Below, in pieces: positions 1 to 11,010 of a stretch of 64,000 nt of DNA. This DNA is from Blepharisma stoltei (Eukaryota; Ciliophora; Heterotrichea; Heterotrichida; Blepharismidae). Both the position numbers and the translations under genes were made by a program. Location of the stretch: NCBI GenBank assembly GCA_914767885.1, contig CAJZBQ010000019.1, positions 150,457 through 214,456 on the forward strand, read 5' to 3'. Position 1 is the stretch's first letter. Each line of letters begins with the position of its first letter. The notes below the pieces were generated by a model. The model had not been told where the DNA came from. It searched no databases and saw nothing but the letters and a program-made list of their open reading frames with translations.

Positions 1-88
1 AAGTCCAGCTATCCAAATTTTCTCCACATTTTAAATACATCCATCTTACCAGACTTATATAAAATCGCTCTTTCTTAAAATAAGAAAC

Positions 89-1202
89 ATGGGAAGTTTA
101 TTCTCTAAAAAGGGTTTTTCTAACAAAAGAGTAACTATTATGCAGGCTCAACAGATAATTGAAGCTATCATAAACGATGACCCTTCTTTTGTATATATTC
201 AAAGTGATTTAGATTTACGATTGGAAGCTGTATTTTTCATTTAGTATGACTGAACGCCTTTACACTTACTCCCCCCCTCCCATCCTTGATCGAACGACTC
301 GCCGTCGTTCGATCAAGGATGGGGGTTAAAAAAACATTTTTTTTGGGAACAAAAAAAATTTATATATAAAATAAAATATATATATATATATTGTTTTATT
401 TATTTTTAAATAAGAAGGTTAAGAGTATTTAATAATTATTTTTACAGCAAAAAATTGAATTAATCTATAAAAATACCAATTTTTTAATATTTTGATTTAT
501 TAGTTACCCCTTTAAACTGTATAAATTTTAATTTGTTTCTTATTAAATTAAAATTTTTTTTTAAAAATTTTAAAGAATCTCTTTATTAGATTATTGAGTT
601 TTTAAGCCCTGATTGATGATTAAATCACTTCGAATAGTTGATTCCGAGCTTTCTGTCGTCTCAAAGTCTCTGAAAACAACTTCATTATGCACATCTTCCC
701 AAACTTTTGATAACTAATATATTTTTATATATATATAAAATTTTGCATGATATGAAAATCGTTCGATCAAGGATGGGGATTAATTTCCCCAATTTTTAGG
801 AATTTTTACAGTCAATCGTTCGATCAAGGATGGGGGGGGGAGTTAGCAACATGACTTGGTAAACAAAACGCGATTCAGAAGCTATTGGAGCTTAGCCCAA
901 ATTTAAACATCACAGACTGTCACGGAGAAACAGTGCTTCACTTGGCAGCATACACGAAATCAATTGAAACCTTCGAATGCTTAAAAAGTGTAGGCGCAGA
1001 TACAACAATTGAAAATCATGCAGGTAAAAAGCATATAGGAGAAACCCCTTTTGATTTAGGAGATATGGCTAAGCAGAGCGTAGTTGCCTCTGAAGAAAAA
1101 ACTCGAAAGAGCCACCATCATCTAAAACCTGTCAAAACAAAAAAATACTTTGCAGACTCTGACAGCGCATCTACTCAATCACAGAAAGTAGTTCCTGATT
1201 AA
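89..1202 (+). CDS. Ankyrin-repeat protein, interrupted by a 577-bp IES
   Basis: Coding segments are 89-229, 245-268, 846-1023 and 1039-1202 (168 residues). Two 15-nt introns lie at 230-244 and 1024-1038, both GT...AG. Removing the TA-bounded segment 269-845 joins CAC TTA to GCA ACA and restores the ankyrin signature YDWTPLHLATWLG, in which both W codons are TGA. A second repeat follows (DCHGETVLHLAAY) and a partial third (HAGETPFDLG). The C-terminus is basic and Ser-rich. Ankyrin repeats bind proteins; no partner can be named. The start is the first ATG and is preceded by an A/T-rich leader. The fit of frame, introns and motif makes the gene model strong, while the biological role stays unknown. 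Confidence 0.85.
269..845. mobile_element. IES, MITE-like, 577 bp, TA-bounded
   Basis: Flanked by TA at 267-268 and 844-845. Terminal inverted repeats read CTCCCCCCC...CATCCTTGATCGAACGA at both ends, and the left end also folds on itself (inverted copies around 280-325). The interior is A/T-rich. Excision restores an ankyrin repeat. The TIR sequence (GATCGAACGA) is a variant of the CCGTGAGCGAAC family seen elsewhere in the window. Confidence 0.9.
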
Positions 1203-1417
1203 TTGGATTGCTTATTATAATAAACAAATAATCATTCTCTATAGCTGATTTTCTTTTTAACTGGATCAAAGAAAATTAACTGAAAAAACTTATATAAAAT
1301 CCTGGTCAAGATTATGAAGGGTAAAAATTGTGCAAAATCCTATTTATAGAGAAGAAATAAAATCCCTTGATTAACTAAATATGATTTTCATCAAATTCCT
1401 TTAAATTACATAATTTA

Positions 1418-2527
1418 CTATTGATATATTTCTTGCTCCCCTCTGTTTTGATTCCTTCTGCCAGTTTTCTCAGCCTCAGCGTTTATCCCCACAACACTAG
1501 GTGCAGCAACCACATGAGTTTCCAAGATTTTCCTTTCGCTATTCTCAATAGCTTCTTTTTGTTTTTTCTCAATATATTTTTTCAAGTCCTCTGTGTTGCT
1601 ATTAACTTCTTCTTCATTGCTTTCATTTTCCTCTCTTGCAAAGGTTTCTACCTTCCTCCAGAGTCCTTTGTTAAAAAATGGAATTATAATATCAGGCATC
1701 TCAATTTCTTTTCCTTCTTCCATTTCTTGTATAACTTGAGCTTTAGCTCTATTAAGCTCTTCTATTTCTTCTACTATTACCCGAGCCCTGTTCCTTAATT
1801 CAATGATTTCTCTTTCGATATTTTCAGTTTCTTTATCAATGCTACTTGTAGGATTTCCATTAATATAAATATCAAAATTTTCATATTTAGGCAATTTTTT
1901 CTTTTTCATAGCAGGACATGTATCTTTTCCTGGGAAATTTGTGTGAAAAAAGAAGCTGATGTCACAAGACCCAGTGTCAAGCTCGTTTCCTTCTAAGCAG
2001 TATCCTCCATTCATGCACCAGCCACACTGCAAATCTCCTAAACAAGTTTCACAAGTATCATACTGCTTACAGCCAGTCCCAGAGCATCCATTATAGTCAT
2101 AATAAGCGCACTCACCGTTAAAAGGGCCATCTCCATCTCCGCCGACACAGATTTGTTCAGTCAAACACCAAACACAAAGAGGGTTATAAGCACATGCTTT
2201 ACATGTGCGGAAACCTGAGCAGTCAGTTGCCAAATTGTTGGATTTTCTTAGTAAAGCATGGATTTGCATGTTGATTTCTGACAATTCGTCTTGTTTTTCT
2301 TGGATATCTGAAAGAATTAAAGACTCTAGGGCATAGGCAGTTGAAGATATTGAGGAGTCGATTTTCATGCCGAGAATTTGTAGGGAGGAGTTTATTTGGG
2401 ACGCAAAAGAAGACAGAGAGGAGTCTGTTTGCTCAACTCCGACTGCGAGAGCACCTGAACTTGTAGAAACGCTTTCGACGTTTTCAGGGCCGACCTTGAT
2501 TTTTTCTGGCTTTTCTTTGGAGAGAAA
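1418..2527 (-). CDS. PSI-domain (plexin-semaphorin-integrin type) Cys-rich protein, 5' end missing
   Basis: The frame is open from 2527 to a TAG at 1418. It has an N-terminal Ser-rich, helical part, two Cys-rich modules of PSI type (patterns CKACAYNPLCVWC and CETCLGDLQCGWC with G/C-rich loops), then an acidic coiled-coil region (IEREIIELRNRARVIVEEI) and a basic tail. PSI modules are extracellular, so a signal peptide would be expected, but none is found in the open frame: a TAA at 2528 stops it and an internal ATG at 2368 does not look like the true start. The missing first exon probably lies beyond an IES in 2528-3300; an LLLLIP-like hydrophobic stretch near 2650-2670 is a candidate but gives no consistent join. 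Function is unknown; possibly a surface protein. Confidence 0.65.
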   Translation of the reverse strand, partial: FLSKEKPEKIKVGPENVESVSTSSGALAVGVEQTDSSLSSFASQINSSLQILGMKIDSSISSTAYALESLILSDIQEKQDELSEINMQIHALLRKSNNLATDCSGFRTCKACAYNPLCVWCLTEQICVGGDGDGPFNGECAYYDYNGCSGTGCKQYDTCETCLGDLQCGWCMNGGYCLEGNELDTGSCDISFFFHTNFPGKDTCPAMKKKKLPKYENFDIYINGNPTSSIDKETENIEREIIELRNRARVIVEEIEELNRAKAQVIQEMEEGKEIEMPDIIIPFFNKGLWRKVETFAREENESNEEEVNSNTEDLKKYIEKKQKEAIENSERKILETHVVAAPSVVGINAEAEKTGRRNQNRGEQEIYQ

Positions 2528-3307
2528 TTAATAATTAAATTATGGCCATAAGACTTTCTAGTCTAGCGATAAAAGGTCGTTGCTTAACCTCTCCAATTTC
2601 TCTTTTGATTTTCAGTCAAGAAATCATTGGAGAGAAAGGAATAAGCAAAAGAAGGGCTGCTTTCTTCGAGCTTTTGGCTTAAAATGTGAAATAAAAATAA
2701 AGCTCAATACTTAATTACTCAGTTTTTAGCATGCCAGCAGGATGTTTTAGGCTTATCTAGGCCCATCCTTTAAGTTTTGTGGGCGATTCCAAGAACTAAA
2801 ATGGACGTCACCAAAATGGCAAGGCATTACAAAGCTTCTGCAACCCTATCTGGATCATCCTGAACCTACACACGGGAGCGTTGGCTCACTTTATACTTGA
2901 ATTGTGCGCATTTTCCGCCTAAGGTCGCCTCCTCGGTTATCTCAAGCAGTAAATTCCTGTGACTCCTAGAATCCTTGGGCCAATCTGTCAACTATGAAGT
3001 AAGACATGCTTTGACATTTTGGATGAAGCTACACTAAATAAGCCAAACCCCATAATAATAAATATGTCAGAGAAGGAAGAGTTCTCGGAGAAGACCATAT
3101 CCTTACATAGCCATTTAAAATAAAATAAAGCAAAAACAAATTGTCTCATTTCTCTTTAATTTAAATTTAAAAAGAGTTCTAACAGATTCTCTAGATTTAC
3201 CATAACTCGTATATAATCGCTGATATCCGCCAAAAGAGCCACATTCTTATATAACAATTTGCTATCTGCTATTAAATCTGCGAATCTAGAGGTTAGTTAA
3301 ATATATC
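2528..3307. repeat. Non-coding interval with a dispersed repeat (family C)
   Basis: No gene is supported here. About 2735-3125 is similar to 31335-31690: both have a CAGCAGGATG start, a block like TGGATACGAGTCCAC / TGGATGAAGCTACAC, then A/T-rich text ending in a run like CATACACAGCCATTTTA. GC content is well above the surrounding DNA. At 3191-3290 a short inverted repeat (CTCTAGATT...AATCTAGAG) is seen. The interval may be an IES of the PSI gene upstream, but the boundaries could not be fixed. Confidence 0.5.
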
Positions 3308-4747
3308 TTAATCCAGTTCTTTTCCTGTTTGAAATATTGTCAAAATTTCTTCCAAAGATTTCCCTTTAGTCTCAGGGAGTAACTTATACACCCAAAATCA
3401 GCTTATGACCCCAAACCCTGCCAGTATGATTCATATCCCAACTCTTCCTGCATCGAAAGAAATTGCTGACGCAAAAGTCATAGACACAACAAAGTTAGAG
3501 ACCCAGTTCGCTGTTGTTGACGCACTTGTCGCTGCACTCCTTAAATTCAGAGGATAAATTTCCGAATTCACGATCCACGGACAAGTCCCCATGCCTACAG
3601 AAAAAAATAAAATATAGACCAACAAAGAAAAAACTGCGAGATACTGTATAAATTCAACCACACTGAAAAAGGTGATAAAAACAAAGCTTGCGCCAAGTGA
3701 CAATAAGAAAGTTACCATAAATGGAATTGTGTATAAAAGGGTCGATCTTCGGCCAAGCCTGTCTACATACCATACAGATATGAACGTTCCGACCATATTA
3801 GCAAATGCAATTGGGATACTTGCAATGATCGCTTCTCTTCCAGAAGAGTCAAAGCCTGCGACTTGCATGATCTGGGGACCATAATACATTGCTGTATTAA
3901 TTCCACATAGCTGCTGCAAACATTGGAGTCCTATTCCGACCATTGCAGACCTTTTGCAGTTTTTATAAAGCAGCTTAAACTGGTGCTTATATGAATGGTT
4001 TCCTTCCTCTTTAATTGACTGCATGATCCCTTTTACTTCTTCTTCAATATATTCATATTTTCTATATAATAAACTGTACCTTATATGTAATAATGCTTTT
4101 AGCCCTTGTTCCAGCTTGCCGACTTTGTAAAGAAATCTTGGACTTTCTGGCAGAAAAAACATGCCAATAACTTGAATTATGGCTGGAATTGCACCGATGC
4201 CGAGCATTCATCGCCAGTGGTCTTCTAAGGAGAGACAGACACAGTATGCTATTAATTGGCCTGAAGTTGTAAACAATACGTTTATACTAACAATGGTTCC
4301 TCTCAGTTCCCGAGGAGCTGACTCTGCTAGATATATAGGGACCACCATGGCTGCAGAACCAACACCTAAGCCGACTATGAAGCGTCCTAGCATAAGCACC
4401 CATATATTAGGAGCGCTGGCCATCAGAATGGATCCTGTTACAAATGCACAGTCTGCAGCAATTATGGTAGGTTTACGCCCTTTTATGTCAGATAAAGGCC
4501 CAGCTGCTAAGGCACCGAACATTGCGCCAATAACTGCTAGGCTGACAACTGTTTCTAGGACGACAGGAGTTTTATAACCCAAGTCATCATAAATATAAAG
4601 ATTAGCTCCTCCAATAATTCCGGTGTCATATCCAAACAAAAAACCTCCAATAGCTGCAGTAATTGTCAGAATAATTAAAAATGTCGTGTTTTTCGGCGGA
4701 TTTTCTCGCAAAAGTTCATTGTCTCCAGATCCGTCAGAAGAGTTCAT
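3308..4747 (-). CDS. MFS sugar transporter (sugar porter family)
   Basis: One uninterrupted frame of 479 residues. Hallmarks of the sugar porter family are present in order: GFDT-like TM1 end (GGFLFGYDTGIIGG), GRFIVGLGVG, the PESPRFLY motif, the QQLCGINTAMYY motif in TM7, DRLGRRSTLL, and PETKGKSLEEI before the C-terminus. Two in-frame TGA codons fall at Trp positions: DHWRWMLGIG at 4205-4207 and VISWFWVY near the C-terminus. With the standard code the gene would appear as two broken pieces. The start at 4747 is chosen over an upstream in-frame ATG at 4804 because the latter adds an atypical hydrophobic/basic leader. Likely a plasma membrane or food-vacuole hexose transporter; the substrate cannot be read from sequence. 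Confidence 0.92.
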
Positions 4748-5350
4748 TTTTATATTATTCTGAAATTTATTATATGAAAATATAAAGATAAATATTAGCC
4801 TCAATAAATTATTGTCAAAAATTATAAAAAATAAGAGAATTGTTTACATAATTTTATAGTTTAATTAGAAGTTTGAGTGTAATTAATTTGAGTTTATGGC
4901 TAGGCTAGATTCTTTTTAGCCTTATTAAAATTGCTTTAATATAGCTAGATAGGATAACTGGAACTTTTATTTTTGGCTTGCCGGCAAGTCTAAAAGCCCC
5001 GTTCCAGTCATCCTATCTAGCTATATTGTTTTTGAATCAAGAAGTATAAAACTTATAAATAAGCTCTTTATTGTAAATTCTGCAATAGTGACTCTGATTA
5101 AGACTCCAAATAATTATTCAAAATTGTACTGACAAATGAAATAAATCAAAAAGTGTATGATATTGGTTGATGAATCAAAGTTCAGAAAGGATGCATGCTA
5201 TAGCGACAAATACTCAATTCTAATTGCATTAGGAATTTCTGCATGATAAAATAAGTAGATAAATGATGTTGTCAGAAATTAATTTAAATTGGAAGAAAAA
5301 TGGTAATTAAACTTTTAAATAGCCAAGTTCTTTAATTATCCAAAAAAAGT
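4748..5350. repeat. A/T-rich intergenic region with a perfect-looking inverted repeat
   Basis: Between two genes on the same strand. Arms at 4938-4964 and 5001-5027 (AATATAGCTAGATAGGAT...) are inverted copies separated by about 36 bp and could form a long hairpin; TA is present at the outer ends. It may be a small MITE-like element. No ORF or other signal is seen in the rest. Confidence 0.5.
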
Positions 5351-7720
5351 TTAAATGAAATATAAAGCTATTAGGCTTATAATTCTCAGTAAAGAGCTTG
5401 ATGTCTCGTCTTGGTCTACAATTTTCTGCCAAAGTCCCCAAAAATTGGTGTTCATCACTTCCTTTACACAGTCTGTGTTTGCTTGAATTTTTGGGTATAT
5501 TGAAACGTATAAATACTGGTAAGCCAATTCAACATAATCTGCAAAATAATTTTGCATGCATGGGCCGATATCTCTTCTTTCTGTGTTGCACAAATTAACT
5601 TCTTGGCTTGAAAGCCAAATCTGTTTTAAGGTTAAATATCGAGAATATAGCTCGAGCACAATTTTGGCAGGGCTTCTGATTTTTACTGACAGAAAAAAGG
5701 CTAAGCTAATCCTAATGGAAAACCCCTGCCAAAATAGGTTTTGTGGAGTTATTTGGCCAATGCAAGTTGCTTGAGCAATCTACCATTTTTAAAGGTGGGA
5801 AAATCGGGAAGCACAGACAAAAATCGTGCTGCATTATATGGCTGGTCTCCAGGGAAAAGCTCACAATAAGCGCTTGCATCTGCATTGTAGCCACAGCTGC
5901 AGTTAGAATAGTATCATTATACCGATAAGATTGGGCTAAATGTAATTTAAATTTTATTGTTTTGAAATTTATTATAAATAGCATAATATCCTCCTACAAA
6001 CCGATCTGTCAGTGACATACAGTCTACATAGCTATTGCAAGTAATTGGAATAGAATTGATTGACAGTCCTATAAAAAAATAAAATGCATGGCAAATCAAC
6101 CCTCTAATGTCCAGCAGTAGGTATTAAGTAGGGGTGACCTCAAGGAAGAGACTAGATTCAGATATTTGTAAGACCCCCCCCCCCTCATTTGTCCAATTTT
6201 CTAGTTTTTTTTTTATGGGATAAAAAAAATTTTCAGGACCTCATTTGTCCAAAATCTAGATAAAAATGATTTGTCCCATTTTCTAGTCTTTTTTGGATTT
6301 TTTCGAATCTCCTAAATTTTAGTTTTTTTCTTTAAAAAAACTAGAAAATGAGACAATTGAGGCCCTGAAAAATATTTTTTTTTCTATCAAAATTTTGATT
6401 AGAAAATTGGACAAATGAAATGAGGTACTAAAAAAAAATTTTTTTTCCTATAAAAAAAACTAGAAAAATGAACAAATGATAAAAGACTAGAAAATTGGAC
6501 AAATGAGGGGGGGATCCTTATTTATTAAAGTTTTCTTGAAGAAGGGAGAGCGGCGTCTTCATGAAATTGATCGTGCACTTTTGATAGTGTACATTTCATC
6601 GAAGTGCATTTGGTCGAAATTTTAGCGGTTTTTTTCGGTATATCGTATACTATCAAAAATTACCAATTTGATCAAATGTATTTCGGTGAATGTACACTAT
6701 CAAAAGTGCAAGATCAAGAGTGACAGTGCTGAGCTCCTAAGCCTAAGTTGAATTCAGTGATAAGAGGCCATATGGGGAAATAGGCCAAAGCTTGAAAAAG
6801 ATATCTCACTAGTGCCAGAAGCTAGTTTCTTGGCCGATCGGGTAAGTTTCTTACGCGATACAAGCATTGCGCCCTAGGCTTCGAGTTTCCATTTGAGACT
6901 CAACCAAAAATCAAGCCTCTTTAATTTTATCAATATAGAGTGGTACAGCGTGAACGAAGGCTTCCGGCAAAAGCAATCTTCGCAGCTAGTAAAGCGCAGT
7001 GTGGTGAACAAATAAAGGATCACAAGGGAAAAAGGCTTGCCTCAGCCATCACAATGAGCTTTTCATAAATCTAACTAAACATAAATTGACTGACACGACC
7101 TTATCCCCACAATAAGAAATCCCATTATTCTGAATGCACAGCTCAGCAATACACAAAGGATTAATCCCGCTTACTGGACAATCCGCAATAATAGTCCCTG
7201 GCAGCAAGCTATAAGCATTCAAGCATCTTGCCTTGCTAGGATCTTGCCCACTTGTATAATTGCAAAGTGCTGAGTTCACACACATAAAATCATTTGTGCA
7301 GCCAGTTTTCCCTGCAAGTATCTGCTGCTGGCATTGTTTATTAGCCCCACAATACAATTGAGGGTTGCAGTCACTATTATCAGTGCATGCTTCTCCAACT
7401 GTTTTCCCTACACAGATATTCCCATTACATGTGCTGCCTGGCAAACAATTATCATTATTCGTGCATTTTTCGCCTGGCCAAGCTTGCTTTGTGGGCTTGA
7501 CAGCAGCTTCACATTGGATAGGAGAATTTTCATTATAGCTCACTGGGCAATACACAGTTGCATTGGGACAGGGCTGAATTCAATATGCCTCATCTGTGTG
7601 ATTGAAGTAAAAGCAGGTATCTTTATTGACGTTCATGTTGGTTGTGACACATTTATAAGGAGAGCAAGCATTCTGAGCTGTTGAAAAAATGATATATAAA
7701 GCAAATGCTAAAATTTTCAT
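5351..7720 (-). CDS. Secreted Cys-rich protein (ciliate-type), split by three IESs
   Basis: Coding segments 7720-7084, 6071-5977, 5910-5752 and 5647-5351 give 395 residues once IESs of 1,012, 66 and 104 bp are removed; the total is divisible by three. The N-terminus MKILAFALYIIFSTAQNA is a signal peptide. The body has many Cys in repeats such as GEKCTNNDNCLPGSTC and GEACTDNSDCNPQLYC, followed by CSCGYN...YCELFPGD, a pattern I recall from secreted ciliate proteins. A hydrophobic C-terminus (RIISLIALYFI) could be a GPI or membrane anchor signal. Joins are AAT TTA GGA, ATT TAT TCT and AAA TAT TCT; several TA choices near the 66-bp segment are equivalent. One TGA (AYWIQPC) reads as Trp. Surface or cyst-wall role is a guess. 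Confidence 0.8.
5648..5751. other. IES, 104 bp, TA-bounded
   Basis: Bounded by TA at 5646-5647 and 5750-5751. Contains an inverted pair ATTTTGGCAGGG / CCCTGCCAAAAT near its ends. Its removal joins LALAK to YSRYLTLKQIW in frame and removes a TAA. Confidence 0.75.
5911..5976. other. IES, 66 bp, TA-bounded
   Basis: A/T-rich segment with two in-frame stops, bounded by TA at 5909-5910 and 5975-5976. Removal joins GGYYAIY to SNCSCGYN in frame. Neighbouring TAs allow small shifts of the boundary. Confidence 0.7.
6173..6513. mobile_element. Palindromic MITE-like element nested in the 1,012-bp IES
   Basis: Terminal inverted repeats CCCCCTCATTTGTCC...TTTTCTAG at both ends with C/G runs outside, and further inverted copies of CTCATTTGTCC / GGACAAATGAG inside. 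No ORF. Confidence 0.8.
6569..6715. mobile_element. Short palindromic MITE-like element (147 bp)
   Basis: Nearly complete inverted repeat: GATCGTGCACTTTTGATAG at the left end and its complement at the right end (CTATCAAAAGTGCAAGATC), continuing inward to about 65 bp per arm with a short A/T spacer. No coding capacity. Confidence 0.8.
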
Positions 7721-7728
7721 TTTTAACA

Positions 7729-9861
7729 TTATTTAATTTTCTTAGGCTTAAGCCTTACTGGGGAAGCCCTTCCTTGCTTGACTTCTTCAATTTCTTGCCG
7801 AGCCTTGATTATTTCTTCTTCTAGCTTGTCCTCTTTTCCAAGCTTTGAGTTCAGGCTTTTTACAATTTCCATTCCTAAGTGTCTTTGATATTCTTCTAGC
7901 AGCTGCTGCCGTTTGGATGGGTCAATTTTGGAGGAGTCCTTGTTGATTGCTTTTTTCAGATATTCCCTAAAAGTTTTTTCTATAAAATCGCCAAACTCAG
8001 CTGATTTATAAGAAGAATCGTAAGTTTCGAGCTTTGTAAAAGACTTGGAAAGTTCTGGGGATTCTTCAGATGTAAGGCTAGGAGACCTTGTGTAGTTTGG
8101 CTTAGGGTCACTGTGGATAGATTTTTTGACTGGAGTTTCTCTTTTGGGGGTTGTGTTTCTGCTTGTGATTGGGGTTGAATTTTTTGTGTCTTCCAGCTTG
8201 GAAACTTTTTTTATCACTTTTTTCTCTACTCGCAGAGGGGCTCTTTTGCTAGGAGACTGCTTGAGGATTTCTTTGGTCGTTTTCATGGTCTCATCAAGCT
8301 TTTTTTTAGCCATTGCAACAGGATCTTGCTCCCTTGTAAAGATTTTAGGAGTCTCTTGTCTTAGCACTGATACACTGGATTTTCGAGACAGCTCTTGGAT
8401 GTCTACAACAGGGCTATATCCTCCATGGAAAACGTTGTCTTGAGAAATCGTCCTTTTGTGTTCACATCCAAAGGACTTGTCACTGACTGTCACATAGTTT
8501 ACGTCAATTTTAGCTTCATGGCTAATTTTAGGGACTTCTCTTATAGGAGAAGTTGATTTATGGACAGATCCTGACGCAGTTTTTACAATTTTTTTAGGTT
8601 GAATTTCCTTTACTGAAGGTTTTTCAAAGGTCGCTTCACATAGTTCTACAGTAGTGATCAAAAACTCATATAAAGCAAGTGCTGTACATGTTAAATCGCA
8701 CTTTCTGACCTGGTCAACATTGATTTTATCAAGAATTTCTCTAGCTTTTTTTATGTTAACTGCATAAAAATTACCTTGTGAAAATGCGTGGTTTTTTATG
8801 TACTCAAATGTTTTCCTTGTAGTTTGGACGACATGCCCAGGGTTTGCAGTCAATTTTACAACATTTTCTTTTACTCTTGAACTTAAAATTTTTCCTGAGG
8901 ATAAAGTTTCAATATTTTTGTCAACTCCAGCGAAAATTATCATGAAAGCATACGACAAAGCTTCAATTGTTTCGTCGTGAGCTACTAGTCGTCGCCAAAG
9001 CTATGTAAAAGTTACATTTACCATCCTAGGGGTGATTTTCCCCATTTTTTCTGTCAAATCTGATATCAGCCGATCTTCACTTTTTAGGTTTTTCAGTGAA
9101 ATTCTGGTAGCAAATCGTTGATTGTCAATAAATTGGTTATTTTGTATAATGCAGGCAGCTTCAGAGATTTTGTTTACGATAATCGTATAATGTTCTCTGT
9201 TTGGCCTTTCAATAATGTCATGCAGAATTTCGCTCATTAAGCTATAAAACTCAATGGACATATCAGGAATTAGCTGATAGCAGTCATTAAGGACGTCAAT
9301 CATAGAATAAGCCTTCATTGAGATCTCATTCGTGATTTTTTTACTATTTGCAATTGATGTACACACATCAGATAAATATTTTTCTAAAATAATCAGACTA
9401 AAAGGAACAGTATTTTCCTTCATTTTTGGCTTTTTTATGTTTTTCGCCTCAAAAGTTGTCCAAGCGTCACTTTCACTTATGTGATGGCTAGGGAACTCAT
9501 TTCTAAGAGCAGGAGTTATTGACCTAGTTTTTACAGCTGTTGTGGGGGTTGTTGCTCTTTTGTCTGGTCTTGGCTCTAGAGAAATCGGTTGAGGTGGCTG
9601 CCGTGGATTATAGTCGTGTATTTCATATGGAGTGTCTAACATCGACCTTATCGACAATAAGCTCTCTTGTGACGATGACGATTTCAATGTCTGCCCAGCC
9701 ATCATATCTGGCTCTGTGCTCTGTATAAACCCTTTTGTAAGACTAGGGCTTTTTCTGCTGCAGGCCCTTTCCAGCAGCTTTTTCCTCGCAGCAGCTCTAT
9801 CAGACTGTGCAGTCACTTCAGCATTTTTTATCACGTTAAGATTCGCAAGATTAATTTCCAT
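7729..9861 (-). CDS. Unrecognised 705-residue protein with low-complexity middle
   Basis: Segments 9861-9016 and 9000-7729 flank a 15-nt intron (9001-9015). The product has a Lys/Ser-rich N-terminus, a helical region (residues about 150-430) and a polar, Ser/Pro/Lys-rich stretch rich in phosphorylatable sites, then a conserved-looking charged C-terminus (SKRQQLLEEYQRHLGMEIVKSLNSKL). I do not recognise a family. A faint resemblance of the part around TRKTFEYIKNHAFSQGNF to dynein heavy chain stalk-region text is too weak to use. It ends 8 bp upstream of the ATG complement of the next gene, so spacing is very tight. Codon use matches neighbours. Confidence 0.7.
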
Positions 9862-9935
9862 TTATAAGCTTCTTTTTTTAGAAGACACCCATATTACGAT
9901 TTACAGAGAACAATTATCTGTTAATGGCTGTTCAG

Positions 9936-10862
9936 TTAGTTAAATGTCTTGTTTCTGTGATCTTCGCTACATAACTCATACTTTTGTTGCTGGTTAACCT
10001 CAGCGTCGTTCAATAGGTCGTCTACAAATTTCTCCTTGATCTGTTCTTCACTGTGTTGTTGCTCTACTGCGCTGGCCTCTTGAGTATAAGCCTGGTTCTG
10101 TCAATACGGGTCATAAGCTGGAGCCTGCTCGTAGTAGCCCATGTTATAGTAAGGGTACATCATATACGGCTGCCCCTGGTACCCTTGGGTAGAGTACATT
10201 TGGTTTTGGTACTGGTTCGTGTAAGGCTGGCTGGAGTACTGCGGGTTATAATAAGGCTGGTTGGTATAGCCTTGGTAGTTACCATATCTTTCTTCCTGCT
10301 GGTTGTGCTTTGGCATGGCCTTTTTGCATTCCACCCACTTGCCACTGATATAGTTGTTTTCGTTATTTTCGATGACTTTGTCAACGCTGTCTTCACTTAC
10401 GAATGTGATGAAGCCGAACCCTCGGGGTCTGCCTGTTTCTCTGTCAAACATGACGACGCTGTCCTCAATTTGTCCGAACTGCTCGAAGAAATTAATGAAC
10501 ATCTCCTGCGTCACATCTGGAGGCAGCCCACCCACAAAGATCTTTTTGGTCCGATATGGAGCAGGATTTTCAGTGATCGCAGCCGCGCCTTGTTCTCGTG
10601 GGACAGCGAGCTTGCAGTCGACTTTTTTGCCGTCAATTAATTGTTCTTCTGCCAAGATGCTGTCAGCAGACTCGTTTTCTTTCATCGTGACAAATCCAAA
10701 ACACCGTGATCGCCCAGACGCGCGATCCATCATCAAAATGCAGTCCTGGACTGTCCCGTACTTCTTGAAATGGCTCTGCAAGGTGTCTTTTGTCGTGTGT
10801 GGAGCGAGGCCGCCTACAAAAAGCTTCCGACTATTTGGAGATTACCTTCCTATGTCCTGCAT
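9936..10862 (-). CDS. Two-RRM hnRNP-type RNA-binding protein (Musashi/DAZAP-like)
   Basis: Segments 10862-10846 and 10830-9936 flank a 15-nt intron at 10831-10845; 303 residues. RRM1 has RNP2 KLFVGGL and RNP1 RCFGFVTM; RRM2 has KIFVGGL and RGFGFITF. The C-terminus is rich in Tyr, Gln, Asn and Pro (repeated YNPQYSSQPYTNQY-like text), as in hnRNP A/B and Musashi proteins, and would be expected to be disordered and phase-separating. Its last 50 residues follow an in-frame TGA read as Trp at 10098-10100. It probably binds mRNA in nucleus or cytoplasm; which mRNAs cannot be told. Confidence 0.9.
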
Positions 10863-11010
10863 ATTTATCAAGTTATAGTTTATTTTTTCTTACTCTGTAT
10901 AAAATATCTTAAAAAATAATATATTTTAAATTTATAGCCTAATCTTTTTTGCTATGATTTTTAACCCATCATTGACCAAGCTTTCAGTAGAGGATAGGGC
11001 AGAGTTAGTA

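Larger units (their letters stand above)
6072..7083. mobile_element. IES, 1,012 bp, carrying two nested palindromic elements and a dispersed repeat
   Basis: Bounded by TA at 6070-6071 and 7082-7083; excision joins VVSVN-L to GLSINSIPITC in frame. Inside lie element 1 (about 6173-6513, TIR CCCCCTCATTTGTCCAATTTTCTAG at both ends), element 2 (6569-6715, TIR GTGCACTTTTGATAGTGTAC), and a GC-rich stretch (6765-6905) resembling sequence in two other IESs. Confidence 0.8.

Noticed and set aside
3431-4804. Two separate transporter fragments (a broken gene)
   Set aside because: They are one frame joined by TGA; reading TGA as Trp gives a complete family member with WRWML at the joint.
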